64,000 nucleotides of DNA. Source: Sphingomonas ginsenosidimutans. Lineage in GTDB: Bacteria > Pseudomonadota > Alphaproteobacteria > Sphingomonadales > Sphingomonadaceae. The translations under genes were made by a program, and so were the position numbers. The notes below the pieces were generated by a model. That model had not been told where the DNA came from and ran no database searches. It was given only the letters and a program-made list of their open reading frames with translations. The stretch is taken from contig NZ_NWVD01000009.1 of NCBI RefSeq assembly GCF_002374835.1, forward strand, positions 1 through 64,000, given 5' to 3'. Below, piece by piece: positions 15,423-26,143 of the stretch. Numbering within the stretch: the first letter of the stretch is position 1; the number at the start of each line of letters is the position of its first letter.

Positions 15423-18400
15423 ATGGTCGAAAAGTCTCTCAAGATACTGTCGCGCGCGCTGGCGGAGCGGCTCACCCATCGCGCCCTGCCCGGCGAGCTG
15501 ATCGGCTTCGGCGAGGACCAGCAGGCGGAGGCAGCCGAATTCCTGGCGCAGACCGCCGCCGAGCGCGCGCCCGGCACCCCCGCGATCGCGCTGGAGGCGT
15601 TGCCAGGCGACGGCACGCGGCGGCGGATGCGGCTGGCGATCGTCAACGACGACATGCCCTTCCTGGTCGATTCGGTCGCCGCGGCGATCGGCGACCGCGA
15701 CATTGCGGTCGATCGCGTCATCCACCCGGTGATCCGCGTCACCCGCGACGCCGCCGGCCGGCTGACGGGGATCGAGGACGACGGCGGCGCGCACGAATCG
15801 ATGATCTACATCGAGCTGGAGCGCGTCGACGCCAAGGACCGCCGCGCGCTGACCGAGGAGATCGAGCGGCTGCTGGCGGACGTGCGCGTCGCGGTGGCCG
15901 ACTGGCGCGCGATGCAGGCGCGGCTGGCCGCCGATGCCGGGATGCTCGACGACACCGGCGGCGATGCGGAGGGGGCCAGCCTGCTGCGCTGGTTCCTGGA
16001 CCGGCATTTCACGCTGCTGGGCCACGAACGCTGGCATGTCGACGGCCATGCCGATGCGGAAACGCCGCTGGGGATCATGCGCCACGACCATGCGGTGCCG
16101 ATCCTGGCCGACCGCTCGCGCCGGCTGGCGATCGATTATTTCGTCGCGGGCAATGCCGCGCCGCTGCTGCTGAAGTCGAGCCTGATCTCCCCCGTCCACC
16201 GCCGCGTGCCGCTGGACCTGGTGGTGGTGCCGGTGCTGACCGGGGGCACGGTGACGGGCCTGTCGATCCACGCCGGACTGTGGACGTCTGCCGCGCTCAA
16301 CGCGCCGCCGCGCAGCGTGCCGGTGCTGCGCCAGCGGCTGGCGGCGAGCGAGCAGAAGTTCGGCTTCGACCCGACCGGCCACACCGGCAAGGCGCTGACC
16401 CATGCCATCGCCACGCTGCCGCATGACGTGATGGTCGCGGTCGGCGCCGCGGCGATGGAGGAGCTGGCGCTCACCGCGATGAGCCTGGCCGACCGCCCGC
16501 GCCCCAAGCTGGTGCTCACCCCCTCCCCGCTCGGCCGGCACCTCTATGCCTTCGTGTGGCTGCCGCGTGACGAGCTGACCACCGCGCGCCGCACCGCCAT
16601 CGCGCAGATGCTGGCGGAGGCCGCCAACGGCCAGCTGCTCAACTGGGCGACCAGCGTCGACGACGGGCGCATCGCGCTGGTCCGCTACACGATCGACCTG
16701 CGCGGCCCCGGCCGCCTGCCGGACGCCACCACGCTCGACGACCAGCTGGAGAAGATGGTGCGCGGCTGGGCGCCCTCGATCGAGGCGGCGCTGGCGGACG
16801 AGGTCGGGCCGGCGCGCGCCGCGCGGCTCGCGCTGCGCCACGCCGCCGCCTTCCCGGCGCGCTACCGCACCGGCGCCACCGCGGACGAGGCGGCGCGCGA
16901 CATCGTCTCGATCGCGCAGCTGGAGGGCGATGCCGACCGCGAGGTGCGCTTCACCAGCGGCGGCGACGGGATGCTCCACCTCAAGGTGTATCGCCAGGGC
17001 GGCGCGCTCGCGCTGTCCGATGCGGTCCCCGCGCTGGAGCATTTCGGCTTCCGCGTGATCGAGGAGGTGCCGACATCGCTCAGCGACGAGGAACGCTCCT
17101 CGATCCACGATTTCACGCTGGAAACCGCGGCGGACATTCCCGCCGTGCTCGCCGCCGCCGACACGCTGCGCGAGGCGATCGCGCAGGTGCTGGAGGGCCG
17201 TGCCGAGGACGACCTGTTCAACCGCCTGATGCTGGACGCGGGGCTGGCCCCGTCGGCGGTGGTGCTGTTCCGCGCGTGGTTCCGCTACCTCCGGCAGGCG
17301 GGGATGAGCTACGGCATCGCCAATGTCGTCGACACGCTGGCGCGCAACCCGGCGGTGACGCAGGCGCTGGTCGACCGCTTCACCGCGCGCCACGATCCCG
17401 CCGCCACAGGCGATGCGGATGCCGCGGACGCCGCGATCGCCGCCGGGCTGGATGCGATCACCGGGATCGACGACGATCGCATCCTGCGCGCCTTCCGCGC
17501 GGTGATCGACGCGACGCTGCGCACCAATGCCTTCACCCCCGCCGCCGCGGAGGCGCTGGCGTTCAAGCTGGACAGCGCGAAGATTCCCGGCCTGCCCGCC
17601 CCGCTGCCGTGGCGCGAGATCTGGGTCTATTCGCCGCGCGTGGAGGGCATCCACCTGCGCGCCGGCCCGGTCGCGCGCGGCGGCCTGCGCTGGTCGGACC
17701 GGCGGGACGATTTCCGTACCGAGATCCTGGGCCTGATGAAGGCGCAGCGGGTGAAGAACGCGGTCATCGTCCCCACCGGCGCGAAGGGCGGCTTCTATGC
17801 CAAGCAGCTGCCCAGCCCGTCGAACCGCGACGCCTGGCTGGCGGAGGGGACGGAGGCGTATCGCATCTTCATCCGCACGCTGCTGTCGATCACCGACAAT
17901 ATCGTCGGCGGCAAGGTGGTGCACCCGGACGGCGTCGCGATCCACGACGGCGAGGATCCCTATTTCGTCGTCGCCGCGGACAAGGGCACCGCGACCTTCT
18001 CCGACGTCGCCAACGCGATCGCGCTCGAACGCGGCTTCTGGCTGGGCGACGCCTTCGCCTCGGGCGGGTCGCAGGGCTATGACCACAAGGCGATGGGCAT
18101 CACCGCCAAGGGCGCGTGGGTGTCGGTCCAGCGCCACTTCGCCGAACGCGGGGTGGATGTGCAGACCCAGCCGATCCGCGTCGTCGGCTGCGGCGACATG
18201 TCGGGCGACGTGTTCGGCAACGGGATGCTGCTGTCGAAGGCGATCAGGCTGGTCGCCGCGTTCGACCACCGCCACATCTTCCTCGATCCCGCGCCCGATG
18301 CGGCGACCAGCTGGGACGAGCGCGCGCGGCTGTTCGCGCTGCCGCGCTCCAGCTGGCTCGATTACGATCGCTCGCTGATCTCGCCCGGCGGCGGGGTGTT

Positions 18401-20051
18401 CGCGCGCGACATGAAGTCGATCCCGCTCTCGCCGGAGATCAGGGCCGCGCTCGACATCCAGGCCGAGGCGCTGGAACCGACGCAGCTGATCGCCGCGATC
18501 CTCAAAAGCCCGGTCGACCTGATCTGGTTCGGCGGCATCGGCACCTATGTGAAGGCGGCGGCGGAAAACAACGCCACCGTCGGCGATCCCGCCAACGACC
18601 GCCTGCGCGTCGATGCCGAGGATCTGCGCGCGGTCGCCATCGGCGAGGGCGCGAACCTCGGCGTCACCCAGGCGGCGCGCATCGCCTTCGCCGCCGCCGG
18701 GGGCCGGATCAACACCGACTTCATCGACAATTCGGCCGGCGTCGATTGTTCGGACAATGAGGTCAACATCAAGATCGCGCTCAACCGCGAGATGATCGAA
18801 GGGCGCCTCGCGTTCGAGGATCGCAACGCGCTGCTCGGCAGCATGACCGACGATGTCGCGCATCTGGTGCTGGAGGATAACCGGCTCCAGACGCTGGCGC
18901 TGTCGATCGCCGAGCGCGACGGCGCGCAGGGGCTGCCCAGCTACGTCCGCCTGATCGAGGTGTTCGAGGATGCCGGCCGGCTCGACCGCCGGGTCGAGGG
19001 GCTGGGCAGCAACGTCGACCTGTTGCGCCGCGTCGGCGACGGTCGCGGGCTGACCCGCCCCGAACTGGCGGTGCTGCTGGCGACCGCGAAGCTGGCGTTG
19101 CAGGACGAACTGGAACGCTCGCCGCTGGGCAGCGACCCCGCGCTGCTCCCCGACCTGCATGCCGCCTTCCCCACCGCGATGCGCGAGCGCTTCGCCAAGG
19201 CGATCGACGACCACCGGCTGCGCGGCGAGATCGTCGCGACGAAGCTGGCCAACCGCATCGTCAACCGGATCGGCATCCTCCACCCGTTCGAACTGGCGGA
19301 GGAGGAAGGCGCCGCGCTGGCGGATATCGCCGCGATGTTCGTCGTCGTCGAACGCCAGTTCGGCCTTGCCGCGCTGTGGCAGGCGATCGAAACCGCCGCG
19401 ATGCCCGAAAGCGGGCGGCTGGCGCTGTTCGATCAGGTCGCGGTCGCGGTGCGCTCGCACATCGCCGACCTGTTGCGCGCCACCATCTCGGGCACCGCGC
19501 CCTCCGACGCGCTGGATCGCCTGTCGAAGGGGGTGGCGCGGCTCGACGCCGCCGCCGACGAACTGCTGATGGACGAGGCGCGCGCCCACAGCCGCCGCAT
19601 CGCCGACATGCTCGAACAGGCCGGCGCGCCGGCGGACCTCACCGCGCGCGTCGTGCGGTTGTTTCAGCTGGACGGCGCGATCGGGCTGGCGGACCTCGGC
19701 CATCGCACGAAGGTGGACGAAACCAAGCTGGCGCAGGCCTTCACCCGGCTGGGTCAGGCACTGGGGCTGGACTGGGCGCAGGGCGCGGCGATGCGCATCA
19801 CCTCCAGCGATCCGTGGGAACGCCTGCTGATCGCCGGGCTGGCGCGCGATTTCCAGCAGCTGCGGCTCGACTTCCTGCACCGCGGCGGGAAGACCGATCC
19901 GCAGGAGCTGGTCGACCGCTGGCTGGCCGCCAATACCGCGCGCATCGGCCAGTTCCGCGCCGTCATCGACCGCGCCCGCAACGCCGCCGCCCCCAACGCC
20001 GCGATGCTCGCCCAGATCGCCGGCCAGGCGCGCGTCCTGCTGGGGCGGTGA
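15423..20051 (+). CDS. NAD-specific glutamate dehydrogenase, large (180-kDa) class
   Basis: At 1542 residues it has the usual length of the L-GDH180 family, which converts glutamate to 2-oxoglutarate and ammonia with NAD and serves mainly in glutamate/amino-acid catabolism in the cytoplasm. The catalytic core is in the middle: GGLRWSDRRDDFRTEILGLM, then PTGAKGGFYAK with the catalytic-type lysine near residue 788, and GVDCSDNEVNIKI around residue 1107. The N-terminal 650 residues carry the ACT-like regulatory modules (LAIVNDDMPFLVDSVAAAI). It starts at ATG 15423. The opposite strand is open for 1686 codons over this gene, an artefact of its biased third positions. Confidence 0.95.
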   Translation: MVEKSLKILSRALAERLTHRALPGELIGFGEDQQAEAAEFLAQTAAERAPGTPAIALEALPGDGTRRRMRLAIVNDDMPFLVDSVAAAIGDRDIAVDRVIHPVIRVTRDAAGRLTGIEDDGGAHESMIYIELERVDAKDRRALTEEIERLLADVRVAVADWRAMQARLAADAGMLDDTGGDAEGASLLRWFLDRHFTLLGHERWHVDGHADAETPLGIMRHDHAVPILADRSRRLAIDYFVAGNAAPLLLKSSLISPVHRRVPLDLVVVPVLTGGTVTGLSIHAGLWTSAALNAPPRSVPVLRQRLAASEQKFGFDPTGHTGKALTHAIATLPHDVMVAVGAAAMEELALTAMSLADRPRPKLVLTPSPLGRHLYAFVWLPRDELTTARRTAIAQMLAEAANGQLLNWATSVDDGRIALVRYTIDLRGPGRLPDATTLDDQLEKMVRGWAPSIEAALADEVGPARAARLALRHAAAFPARYRTGATADEAARDIVSIAQLEGDADREVRFTSGGDGMLHLKVYRQGGALALSDAVPALEHFGFRVIEEVPTSLSDEERSSIHDFTLETAADIPAVLAAADTLREAIAQVLEGRAEDDLFNRLMLDAGLAPSAVVLFRAWFRYLRQAGMSYGIANVVDTLARNPAVTQALVDRFTARHDPAATGDADAADAAIAAGLDAITGIDDDRILRAFRAVIDATLRTNAFTPAAAEALAFKLDSAKIPGLPAPLPWREIWVYSPRVEGIHLRAGPVARGGLRWSDRRDDFRTEILGLMKAQRVKNAVIVPTGAKGGFYAKQLPSPSNRDAWLAEGTEAYRIFIRTLLSITDNIVGGKVVHPDGVAIHDGEDPYFVVAADKGTATFSDVANAIALERGFWLGDAFASGGSQGYDHKAMGITAKGAWVSVQRHFAERGVDVQTQPIRVVGCGDMSGDVFGNGMLLSKAIRLVAAFDHRHIFLDPAPDAATSWDERARLFALPRSSWLDYDRSLISPGGGVFARDMKSIPLSPEIRAALDIQAEALEPTQLIAAILKSPVDLIWFGGIGTYVKAAAENNATVGDPANDRLRVDAEDLRAVAIGEGANLGVTQAARIAFAAAGGRINTDFIDNSAGVDCSDNEVNIKIALNREMIEGRLAFEDRNALLGSMTDDVAHLVLEDNRLQTLALSIAERDGAQGLPSYVRLIEVFEDAGRLDRRVEGLGSNVDLLRRVGDGRGLTRPELAVLLATAKLALQDELERSPLGSDPALLPDLHAAFPTAMRERFAKAIDDHRLRGEIVATKLANRIVNRIGILHPFELAEEEGAALADIAAMFVVVERQFGLAALWQAIETAAMPESGRLALFDQVAVAVRSHIADLLRATISGTAPSDALDRLSKGVARLDAAADELLMDEARAHSRRIADMLEQAGAPADLTARVVRLFQLDGAIGLADLGHRTKVDETKLAQAFTRLGQALGLDWAQGAAMRITSSDPWERLLIAGLARDFQQLRLDFLHRGGKTDPQELVDRWLAANTARIGQFRAVIDRARNAAAPNAAMLAQIAGQARVLLGR

Positions 20052-20296
20052 CACGATCGGGGCGGGGTAGCCCGAGCCACCCCGCCCCGATGGTCGTCCC
20101 GCCACACACGTCATCCCCCGCCGCGCACGTCATCCCGGCGAAGGCCGGGATCTCCCACCGCTCCTGCCCCCGCCCCACCCGGTCACCGAAAGGCCCCAGC
20201 CTGCGCCGGGGCGACGCGCGTGGCCGGCGACTGTACCGGCCGTAAGCGCGCGCCGCCGCGTCTCGACGCACCGTTCAAGACGCCCGCCCCGCGCCC
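20052..20296. repeat. Intergenic stretch with a REP-like hairpin (20132-20151)
   Basis: Between the converging NAD-GDH and DUF2332 genes, ATCCCGGC-GAAG-GCCGGGAT at 20132-20151 forms a perfect 8-bp stem, preceded by CGT. A partial CGTCATCCC copy lies 24 nt to the left. CGTCATCCCGG... hairpins of this kind are scattered in many sphingomonad genomes. It may also end both converging transcripts. Nothing else is recognisable in the remaining 200 nt. Confidence 0.6.
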
Positions 20297-21391
20297 TCAC
20301 TCATACGCCCCGCGTCGCATCACATAATCGCGCGTCTCATACGGCGGTGCCAATCCCTCCACCCACGCGCCATGCGCATGGGTCAGCGCGACCAGCTGCA
20401 TCGCCGCGTCGGATGGCCAGCATTGCACGCGCACCTCATGCCGGTGGAGGTCGCGGTTCGGCTCCATCATCACCCACGCCAGCGGGCGCTCGGCGGTCGC
20501 CCGCGCGCCTGCCGCGGCCATCGCCGCGCGGATGCGGTCGCGCCCGGCCGCGGGCAGATATTGCCACACCACCGAATGCATCAGAACGCGTGTCACCCCG
20601 GCGTCCTGCGGCTCGACCAGCCGCGCCTCGACCCAGTCGGGCGCATCGCCCTGCACCAGGTCGACACCGCCCGCACGCACCATCGCGATCGCGGTCGCCA
20701 GCCGCGCCTGTCGCTCGGCGGCATCGGCCCAGACATAGGCCTCCAGTCGCTCCGCCGCGCGCGGATCGGCGATATCGACCGGCGCGATGTCCACGCCCCG
20801 CGCGCGCGTGACCGCGACCGGCACCGCCGGCGGCGGCGGGCCGCGCCACTCGGGGCGGATCTTCAGCGGCGAATCCGCCGGCCCGGCCATCACCCCGCCC
20901 AGGTCGAAGCGCATCCGCCCGATCAGCAGGTTCAGCCCCGCGCTCGATCCGATCTCGATCACCTCGATCCGCGGACCCATCGTGGCGGCGACGTGGAGCA
21001 GCCCCGTCATCAGCCCGGCGGAGCGCGCCGCCTCGTTGGTCTGCGGCGGTCCGTCGAGCCACGGCAGCAAATCCGCGTCATATCGTGCCACGATGCGCGC
21101 GATGACCGCGTCCGTCCGCGCCGAATCCAACGCATCGGGCGCGAACAACCGCGCCAGATCGTCGTCGCCACCGCGCCGGAACAGCGCATGGACCCCGCCG
21201 ATCAGCCGCAGAACCACCGCATCCGCCACCGGTTCGCCCTTCCAGTCGAGCACGCGAACGCCCGTTTTCGTTGTCCGGTCGAGCGTTTTACCCAGCGCGC
21301 GGCTGATCCGTGCGGTGATCGGCGCGGCCATCGCGTCGCAATATTGCGCCTGCACCTCGAATGCTGCGCGGTTTTCGGCTTCTCCGGCCAT
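20297..21391 (-). CDS. DUF2332 family protein
   Basis: The 364-residue protein matches the DUF2332 layout: an N-terminal helical part ([20 protein letters not shown]), a central Gly-rich [14 protein letters not shown] that resembles a SAM-binding loop, WDGP-like [18 protein letters not shown], and a C-terminal HSVVWQYLP followed by VQCWP. The GSSAGLNL loop hints at a methyltransferase-type Rossmann fold, but no activity is known to me. It has no signal peptide. It is transcribed divergently from hisG, with only 63 nt between the starts, so the two share a control region without an obvious functional link. Confidence 0.85.
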   Translation of the reverse strand: MAGEAENRAAFEVQAQYCDAMAAPITARISRALGKTLDRTTKTGVRVLDWKGEPVADAVVLRLIGGVHALFRRGGDDDLARLFAPDALDSARTDAVIARIVARYDADLLPWLDGPPQTNEAARSAGLMTGLLHVAATMGPRIEVIEIGSSAGLNLLIGRMRFDLGGVMAGPADSPLKIRPEWRGPPPPAVPVAVTRARGVDIAPVDIADPRAAERLEAYVWADAAERQARLATAIAMVRAGGVDLVQGDAPDWVEARLVEPQDAGVTRVLMHSVVWQYLPAAGRDRIRAAMAAAGARATAERPLAWVMMEPNRDLHRHEVRVQCWPSDAAMQLVALTHAHGAWVEGLAPPYETRDYVMRRGAYE

Positions 21392-21454
21392 GCGCTTCCT
21401 CCTCGTTCAACGCATCATTGCGCGCTGTTTCCCCCTTCCGTAAAGCGCCGGACC

Positions 21455-22135
21455 ATGTCCCAGCCGTCGCCTTCGCCCTCTCCCATCGTCATCGCGGTGC
21501 CCAAGGGGCGCATCCTGGCCGAGGCGCTGCCGCTGCTCGCCGCCGCCGGGGTGGTGCCCGAACCCGCGTTCGGCGACGAAAAGAGCCGCGCGCTGCGCTT
21601 CCGCACGCAGGATCCGGGCATCGAACTGATCCGCGTACGCGCCTTCGACGTCGCCACCTTCGTCGCGCACGGCGCCGCGCAGCTCGGCATCGTCGGCTCC
21701 GACGTGCTCGCCGAATTCGACTATGCGGAGCTTTACGCCCCCGTCGACCTCGACATCGGTCATTGCCGGCTGTCGGTGGCGGAGCCGGCGGACCTGGCCG
21801 CCAGTAACGATCCGCGCGGGTGGAGCCATGTCCGCGTCGCCACCAAATATCCCCATGTGACAGCGGGTTACTTCGCGCGCCGCGGGGTGCAGGCGGAGTG
21901 CATCAAGCTCAACGGCGCGATGGAACTGGCGCCGACGCTGGGGCTGGCGACGCGGATCGTCGACCTCGTCTCGTCGGGCCGCACGCTCCAGGAAAACGGG
22001 CTGGTGGAAGTGGAACGGATCATGCAGGTGTCCGCGCGGCTGGTCGTCAACCGCGCCGCGATGAAGACACGCGCGCACGTCTTCCCGCTGGTGGAGGCGT
22101 TCCGCGCCGCGGTCGACCGGGCACGCGCGGCATGA
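21455..22135 (+). CDS. hisG: ATP phosphoribosyltransferase, short form
   Basis: The 226-residue protein catalyses the first step of histidine biosynthesis (ATP + PRPP to phosphoribosyl-ATP). Motifs are [18 protein letters not shown] at the N-terminus, [21 protein letters not shown] and, near residue 160, [24 protein letters not shown]. The length identifies the short form, which lacks the regulatory C-terminal domain and normally works with HisZ; no hisZ is in this window. The ATG at 21455 is the only start that gives the conserved N-terminus. Its TGA overlaps the hisD ATG (ATGA), so the genes are translationally coupled. Confidence 0.95.
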   Translation: MSQPSPSPSPIVIAVPKGRILAEALPLLAAAGVVPEPAFGDEKSRALRFRTQDPGIELIRVRAFDVATFVAHGAAQLGIVGSDVLAEFDYAELYAPVDLDIGHCRLSVAEPADLAASNDPRGWSHVRVATKYPHVTAGYFARRGVQAECIKLNGAMELAPTLGLATRIVDLVSSGRTLQENGLVEVERIMQVSARLVVNRAAMKTRAHVFPLVEAFRAAVDRARAA

Positions 22136-23427
22136 TCCGCCTCGACACCACCGACGCCGATTTCGCCACCCGCTTCGACGCCCTGGTCGACGCCCGCCGC
22201 GAAACCGCCGTCGACGTCGCCCGCGACGTCGCCACGATCATCCGCGCCGTCCGCGACGACGGCGACGCGGCACTGCACGCCTTCACGCAGAAGCTCGACC
22301 GCCACGACCTGAACGACACCGGCTGGCGGATCGACGCCGCCGCCTGCGCCACGGCGTTCGCTGGGCTGGAGCCGGAACTGCGCACGGCGCTGGAGCTCGC
22401 CGCCGCGCGCATCCGCGCCTATCATGAGAAGCAGCGGCCGGAGGATACCACCTTCACCGACGCCGCCGGCGTGCGGCTGGGCGCGCGGTGGCGCGCGGTC
22501 GATGCGGCGGGGATCTATGTCCCCGGCGGCCGCGCCGCCTATCCCTCCACGCTGCTGATGAATGCGATCCCCGCGCGCGTCGCCGGGGTGGAGCGGCTGG
22601 TCGTCGTCACTCCCACCCCCGACGGCACCGTCAACCCGCTGGTGCTTGCCGCCGCGCATCTGGCGCAGGCGAACGAGGTGTGGCGGGTGGGCGGCGCGCA
22701 GGCGATCGCTGCGCTCGCCTACGGTACCGACCGGATCGCGCGCGTCGATGTCGTCACCGGCCCCGGCAACGCCTGGGTCGCGGAGGCCAAGCGGCAGGTC
22801 TATGGCGTCGTCGGAATCGACATGGTCGCCGGCCCCAGCGAGATCGTGGTCGTGGCGGACGGCGCCAACGACCCCGACTGGATCGCCGCCGACCTGCTCA
22901 GCCAAGCCGAACACGACACGACGACGCAGTCGATCCTGTTCACCGACGATGCCGGTTTCGCGACGCGCGTAGCCGATGCGGTGGCCGCAGAGCTGGAAAC
23001 CCTGCCCACCGCCGCCGTGGCGCGCGTCGCGTGGGAAGACAACGGCGCGATCGTGATCGTTCCGACCTTGTCGGACGCGATACCATTGGTCGACCGGCTG
23101 GCACCCGAGCATGTCGAACTGGCGTGCGACGATCCGCAGGCGCTGTTCGACCGGTTGCGGCACGCCGGATCGGCGTTCCTGGGGCGGTTCACGCCAGAGG
23201 CGATCGGTGATTACGTCGCGGGGCCAAATCACGTCCTGCCGACCGGCCGACGTGCCCGGTTCGCCAGCGGACTTGGCGTCACCGATTTCATGAAGCGCAC
23301 CAGCTTCCTGCATCTCGATGAAAGCGCGCTCAACGAACTCGGCCCGGCGACGATCGCGTTGGCGCAGGCCGAGGGGTTGCCGGCGCACGCGCGCTCGGTG
23401 GCGCTGCGCATCCGCACCAATCAGTGA
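22132..23427 (+). CDS. hisD: Histidinol dehydrogenase
   Basis: The 431-residue enzyme performs the last two oxidations of histidine biosynthesis (histidinol to histidine, NAD- and zinc-dependent). Diagnostic segments are [20 protein letters not shown], the family signature region [19 protein letters not shown] with DLLSQAEHD (zinc-ligand Gln/His), and LAPEHVEL with the catalytic Glu-His pair, then [18 protein letters not shown]. The length is normal. It overlaps hisG by four bases. A strong hairpin directly downstream probably ends this two-gene operon; hisB/C/A/F are not adjacent. Confidence 0.96.
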   Translation: MIRLDTTDADFATRFDALVDARRETAVDVARDVATIIRAVRDDGDAALHAFTQKLDRHDLNDTGWRIDAAACATAFAGLEPELRTALELAAARIRAYHEKQRPEDTTFTDAAGVRLGARWRAVDAAGIYVPGGRAAYPSTLLMNAIPARVAGVERLVVVTPTPDGTVNPLVLAAAHLAQANEVWRVGGAQAIAALAYGTDRIARVDVVTGPGNAWVAEAKRQVYGVVGIDMVAGPSEIVVVADGANDPDWIAADLLSQAEHDTTTQSILFTDDAGFATRVADAVAAELETLPTAAVARVAWEDNGAIVIVPTLSDAIPLVDRLAPEHVELACDDPQALFDRLRHAGSAFLGRFTPEAIGDYVAGPNHVLPTGRRARFASGLGVTDFMKRTSFLHLDESALNELGPATIALAQAEGLPAHARSVALRIRTNQ

Positions 23428-23433
23428 AGCAGA

Positions 23434-23459
23434 AAGGGGCGCCCGATCAGGCGCCCCTT
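23434..23459. terminator. Bidirectional hairpin terminator
   Basis: AAGGGGCGCC (23434-23443) pairs perfectly with GGCGCCCCTT (23450-23459) around a 6-nt loop. It lies seven bases behind the hisD stop and nine before the end of the convergent DUF892 gene. The A/T-ended GC stem suits termination from both sides. Confidence 0.75.
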
Positions 23460-23467
23460 CCGGCCGG

Positions 23468-23983
23468 TCAGGCGGTGGCCAATTCCGCCGCGGCATTGGC
23501 CTTGCTTTCGGCCAGCGTCGTCAGCTTGTCGTCAGTGGCCTTTTCCTCCGCCAGCGTCTCCTCCAGCAGCCCGGCGACCTGCGTATGGCCCAGCTGGCGC
23601 GCCCAGGCGATCAGCGTGCCGTAGCGCGTGATCTCATAATGTTCGACCGCCTGCGCCGCCGCGATCAGCGCGGCGTCGAGCACCGCCTTGTCGGCGATTT
23701 CGCCCGCGACCTCATTGGCTTCCTTGATGATGCCGTCGATCGCGGGGCAGGTCACCGCCTTGGCCTTTTCGCCCAGCGCCTCGAACGCCTGCTCCAGCCG
23801 GGCGATCTGCCCGTCGGTTTCGCGCAGGTGCGTTTCGAAGCCCTGCTTCAGTTCGGGCGACGTCGCCTTGTCGATCATCTTGGGCAGCGCCTTGGTGATC
23901 TGGTTCTCCGCATAATAGATGTCCTGCAGCTGGTGCAGGAACAGGTCGTGGAGCGTTTCGATATCCTTGGTGAACAGTCCCAT
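23468..23983 (-). CDS. DUF892 (YciE/YciF-type) ferritin-like protein
   Basis: The 171-residue all-helical protein shows the DUF892 pattern: LHDLFLHQLQDIYYAENQI at 11-29, ETHLRETDGQIARLEQAF, DAALIAAAQAVEHYEITRYG and LEETLAEEKATDDKLT. The repeated E/H residues (Glu-xx-His types) are those of a ferritin-like di-metal four-helix bundle. E. coli YciE/YciF are stress-linked; the reaction is unknown. It is a single gene, convergent with hisD across a terminator and divergent from nusB by about 160 nt. Confidence 0.9.
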   Translation of the reverse strand: MGLFTKDIETLHDLFLHQLQDIYYAENQITKALPKMIDKATSPELKQGFETHLRETDGQIARLEQAFEALGEKAKAVTCPAIDGIIKEANEVAGEIADKAVLDAALIAAAQAVEHYEITRYGTLIAWARQLGHTQVAGLLEETLAEEKATDDKLTTLAESKANAAAELATA

Positions 23984-24146
23984 GTCTGCTCTCCTCTTCT
24001 ATCCGATGGTCATGCGATGGCGCCCGCGATGGCGGACCGTGAACGAACGAAGGCCGCGCGCCGACGTTGCCGGAAAACTGCCTGATGCGGATCAACACGC
24101 CGCGCGGGGGTGACGAACGCGCGCGACGGGCGTACAGCGCGCCCCC

Positions 24147-24602
24147 ATGTCCCGAACCGCTGCCCGATCCAAGAGCCGCGCCGCCGCGCGCCTCGCCGCC
24201 GTCCAGGCGCTGTACCAGCATGAGATGGAAGGCACCGCGATCCCCGCGCTGCTCCACGAATTCCACCACCACCGCCTGGGCGCCGTCATCGAGGACGTCG
24301 AATATGCCGAGGCCGACGTCCAGTTCTTCGACGATATCGTCACGGGCGCGCACGCGCGGTTGGGCGAGATCGACCGGCTGGTCGAGGGGAAGCTGGCCAG
24401 CGGCTGGACGCTGGAGCGGCTCGACCGGCCGATGAAGGCGATCCTGCGCGCGGGCACGTGGGAATTGCTGGCGCGTGCCGACGTGCCGGTCGGCGCGGTC
24501 ATCACCGAATATGTCGATGTCGCCCACGCCTTCTACGAACGGCGCGAGGCGGGGTTCGTCAACGGCCTGCTCGACGGCATCGCCCGGCAGGTGCGCGGCT
24601 GA
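24147..24602 (+). CDS. nusB: Transcription antitermination factor NusB
   Basis: The 151-residue protein carries the NusB signatures ARLAAVQALYQHEM at the N-terminus (boxA RNA-binding side), the central FDDIVTGAHARLGEIDRLVEG and, near the C-terminus, RPMKAILRAGTWELL then VPVGAVITEYVDVAHAF and GFVNGLLDGIA. NusB with NusE binds boxA RNA and supports rRNA transcription. The DUF4169 gene begins five bases after its stop, giving a probable two-gene unit. Confidence 0.95.
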   Translation: MSRTAARSKSRAAARLAAVQALYQHEMEGTAIPALLHEFHHHRLGAVIEDVEYAEADVQFFDDIVTGAHARLGEIDRLVEGKLASGWTLERLDRPMKAILRAGTWELLARADVPVGAVITEYVDVAHAFYERREAGFVNGLLDGIARQVRG

Positions 24603-24607
24603 CCGCG

Positions 24608-24784
24608 ATGGCGGACGTGGTCAACCTGAACCGCGCCCGCAAGGCCAGGGCGCGCGCCGCCGCGACGGTGCAGGCGGCGGCGAGTCGCGCCGCCTTCGGC
24701 CGGACGAAGGCGCAGAAACAGGCCGATGCGCGCGAGCGCGCGCGGCATGAGGCGACAGTGGACGGCGCTCGGCGAGAGGATTGA
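24608..24784 (+). CDS. Small basic DUF4169 protein
   Basis: The 58-residue protein begins MADVVNLNRARKARAR and contains AAFGRTKAQKQADARERA, the recognisable DUF4169 pattern (VNLNxARKxxxR and FGRTKAxK). It is strongly basic and probably helical; the function is unknown. It sits five bases behind nusB, so it may be co-transcribed. Its size makes it easy to miss, but the family resemblance is clear. Confidence 0.8.
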   Translation: MADVVNLNRARKARARAAATVQAAASRAAFGRTKAQKQADARERARHEATVDGARRED

Positions 24785-24805
24785 TCCGTCGCGCCGCGCA
24801 CGCCC

Positions 24806-26047
24806 TCAGGCGGCGATGCGCAGTTCCAGCCGGTCCCAGATTTCGACCAGCGCGGCGGTCAGTTCGCGCATCATCGCCTCGTCATGCGCCGGGCCTGGGG
24901 TGAAGCGCAGCCGCTCGGTCCCGCGCGGCACCGTCGGATAATTGATCGGCTGCACGTAGACGCCATATTCGGCGAGCAGGATGTCGCTGATCTTCTTGGC
25001 CTTGACGGGATCGCCGACCATCACGGGGACGATATGCGTCTCGCCGATCATTACCGGCAGCCCGGCATCGCGCATCATCGCCTTCAGCGTGGCGGCGGCG
25101 GCCTGCTGCCCCTCGCGCTCGACGCTCGACTGCTTCAGGTGGCGCACGCTCGCCAGCACGCCCGCGACCAGTACCGGCGACAGCGAGGTGGTGAAGATGA
25201 AACCGGGCGCATAGCTGCGGATGACGTCCACGATCGTGCGGTCCGCGGCGATATAGCCGCCCATCACCCCGAACGCCTTGCCCAGCGTCCCCTCGATGAT
25301 CGTCAGCCGGTGGGCGACGCCGTCGCGCTCCGAAATACCGCCGCCGCGCGCGCCGTACATGCCGACCGCATGGACCTCGTCCAGATAGGTCAGCGCGTTA
25401 TACTTGTCCGCCAGGTCGCAGATCGCACCGATCGGGGCGACGTCGCCCTCCATCGAATAGACGCTCTCGAACGCGATCAGCTTGGGGCTGGCGGGATCGT
25501 CGGCGGCCAGCAATTCTTCCAGGTGCGCCAGGTCGTTATGGCGGAACACGCGCTTCTCGCAGCCCGCGTTGCGAATGCCCGCGATCATCGAGGCGTGGTT
25601 GAGTTCGTCCGAATAGATGATGCAGCCGGGCAGTACCTTGGCCAGCGTCGACAGCGTCGCCTCGTTCGAGACATAGCCCGACGTGAACAGCAGCGCCGCC
25701 TGCTTGCCGTGCAGGTCGGCCAGCTCGCCTTCCAGGTCGACATGGTAATGGGTGTTGCCGCCGATGTTGCGCGTGCCGCCCGAACCGGCGCCGACATCGT
25801 GCAGCGCCTCCTCCATCGCGGCGATCACCTTGGGGTGCTGGCCCATCGCAAGATAGTCGTTCGAACACCACACCGTGATCGGCTTCGGCCCGTTGTGCCC
25901 GGCGAAGCACCGCGCATTGGGGAACATGCCCTTGTTGCGCAGGATGTCGATGAACACGCGATAGCGGCCCTCCGCATGGAGCCGGTCGATCGCCTGGGTG
26001 AACACGCGCGAGTAATCCACGGCGCGCGTATCGCTATCGCTGGTCAT
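24806..26047 (-). CDS. hemA: 5-aminolevulinate synthase
   Basis: The 413-residue PLP enzyme condenses glycine and succinyl-CoA to 5-aminolevulinate, the alphaproteobacterial (C4) entry to haem. It has the alpha-oxoamine-synthase fold: [15 protein letters not shown] near residue 60, [15 protein letters not shown] (88-102), the PLP-binding DELNHASM region, [10 protein letters not shown], and Schiff-base Lys257 in EGTLGKAFG. The ATG at 26047 fits family length; codons upstream have no similarity. murI lies upstream on the same strand. Succinyl-CoA could partly come from the propionate operon further right. Confidence 0.95.
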   Translation of the reverse strand: MTSDSDTRAVDYSRVFTQAIDRLHAEGRYRVFIDILRNKGMFPNARCFAGHNGPKPITVWCSNDYLAMGQHPKVIAAMEEALHDVGAGSGGTRNIGGNTHYHVDLEGELADLHGKQAALLFTSGYVSNEATLSTLAKVLPGCIIYSDELNHASMIAGIRNAGCEKRVFRHNDLAHLEELLAADDPASPKLIAFESVYSMEGDVAPIGAICDLADKYNALTYLDEVHAVGMYGARGGGISERDGVAHRLTIIEGTLGKAFGVMGGYIAADRTIVDVIRSYAPGFIFTTSLSPVLVAGVLASVRHLKQSSVEREGQQAAAATLKAMMRDAGLPVMIGETHIVPVMVGDPVKAKKISDILLAEYGVYVQPINYPTVPRGTERLRFTPGPAHDEAMMRELTAALVEIWDRLELRIAA

Positions 26048-26143
26048 GGGCCGTACCCCTACTCCCCTCTCTGTCGCCTGACCAGTCGGGATCAATGGTC
26101 TCTCTGATCGATCGACTAGGACAAATTGTCCCACCCGCGCGCC

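Noticed and set aside
15054..20114. A 1686-codon open frame on the strand opposite NAD-GDH
   Set aside because: Strong third-position GC bias leaves the antisense frame free of stops; its Arg/Asp/Gly-rich product has no domain structure and the sense strand is a clear, full-length enzyme.
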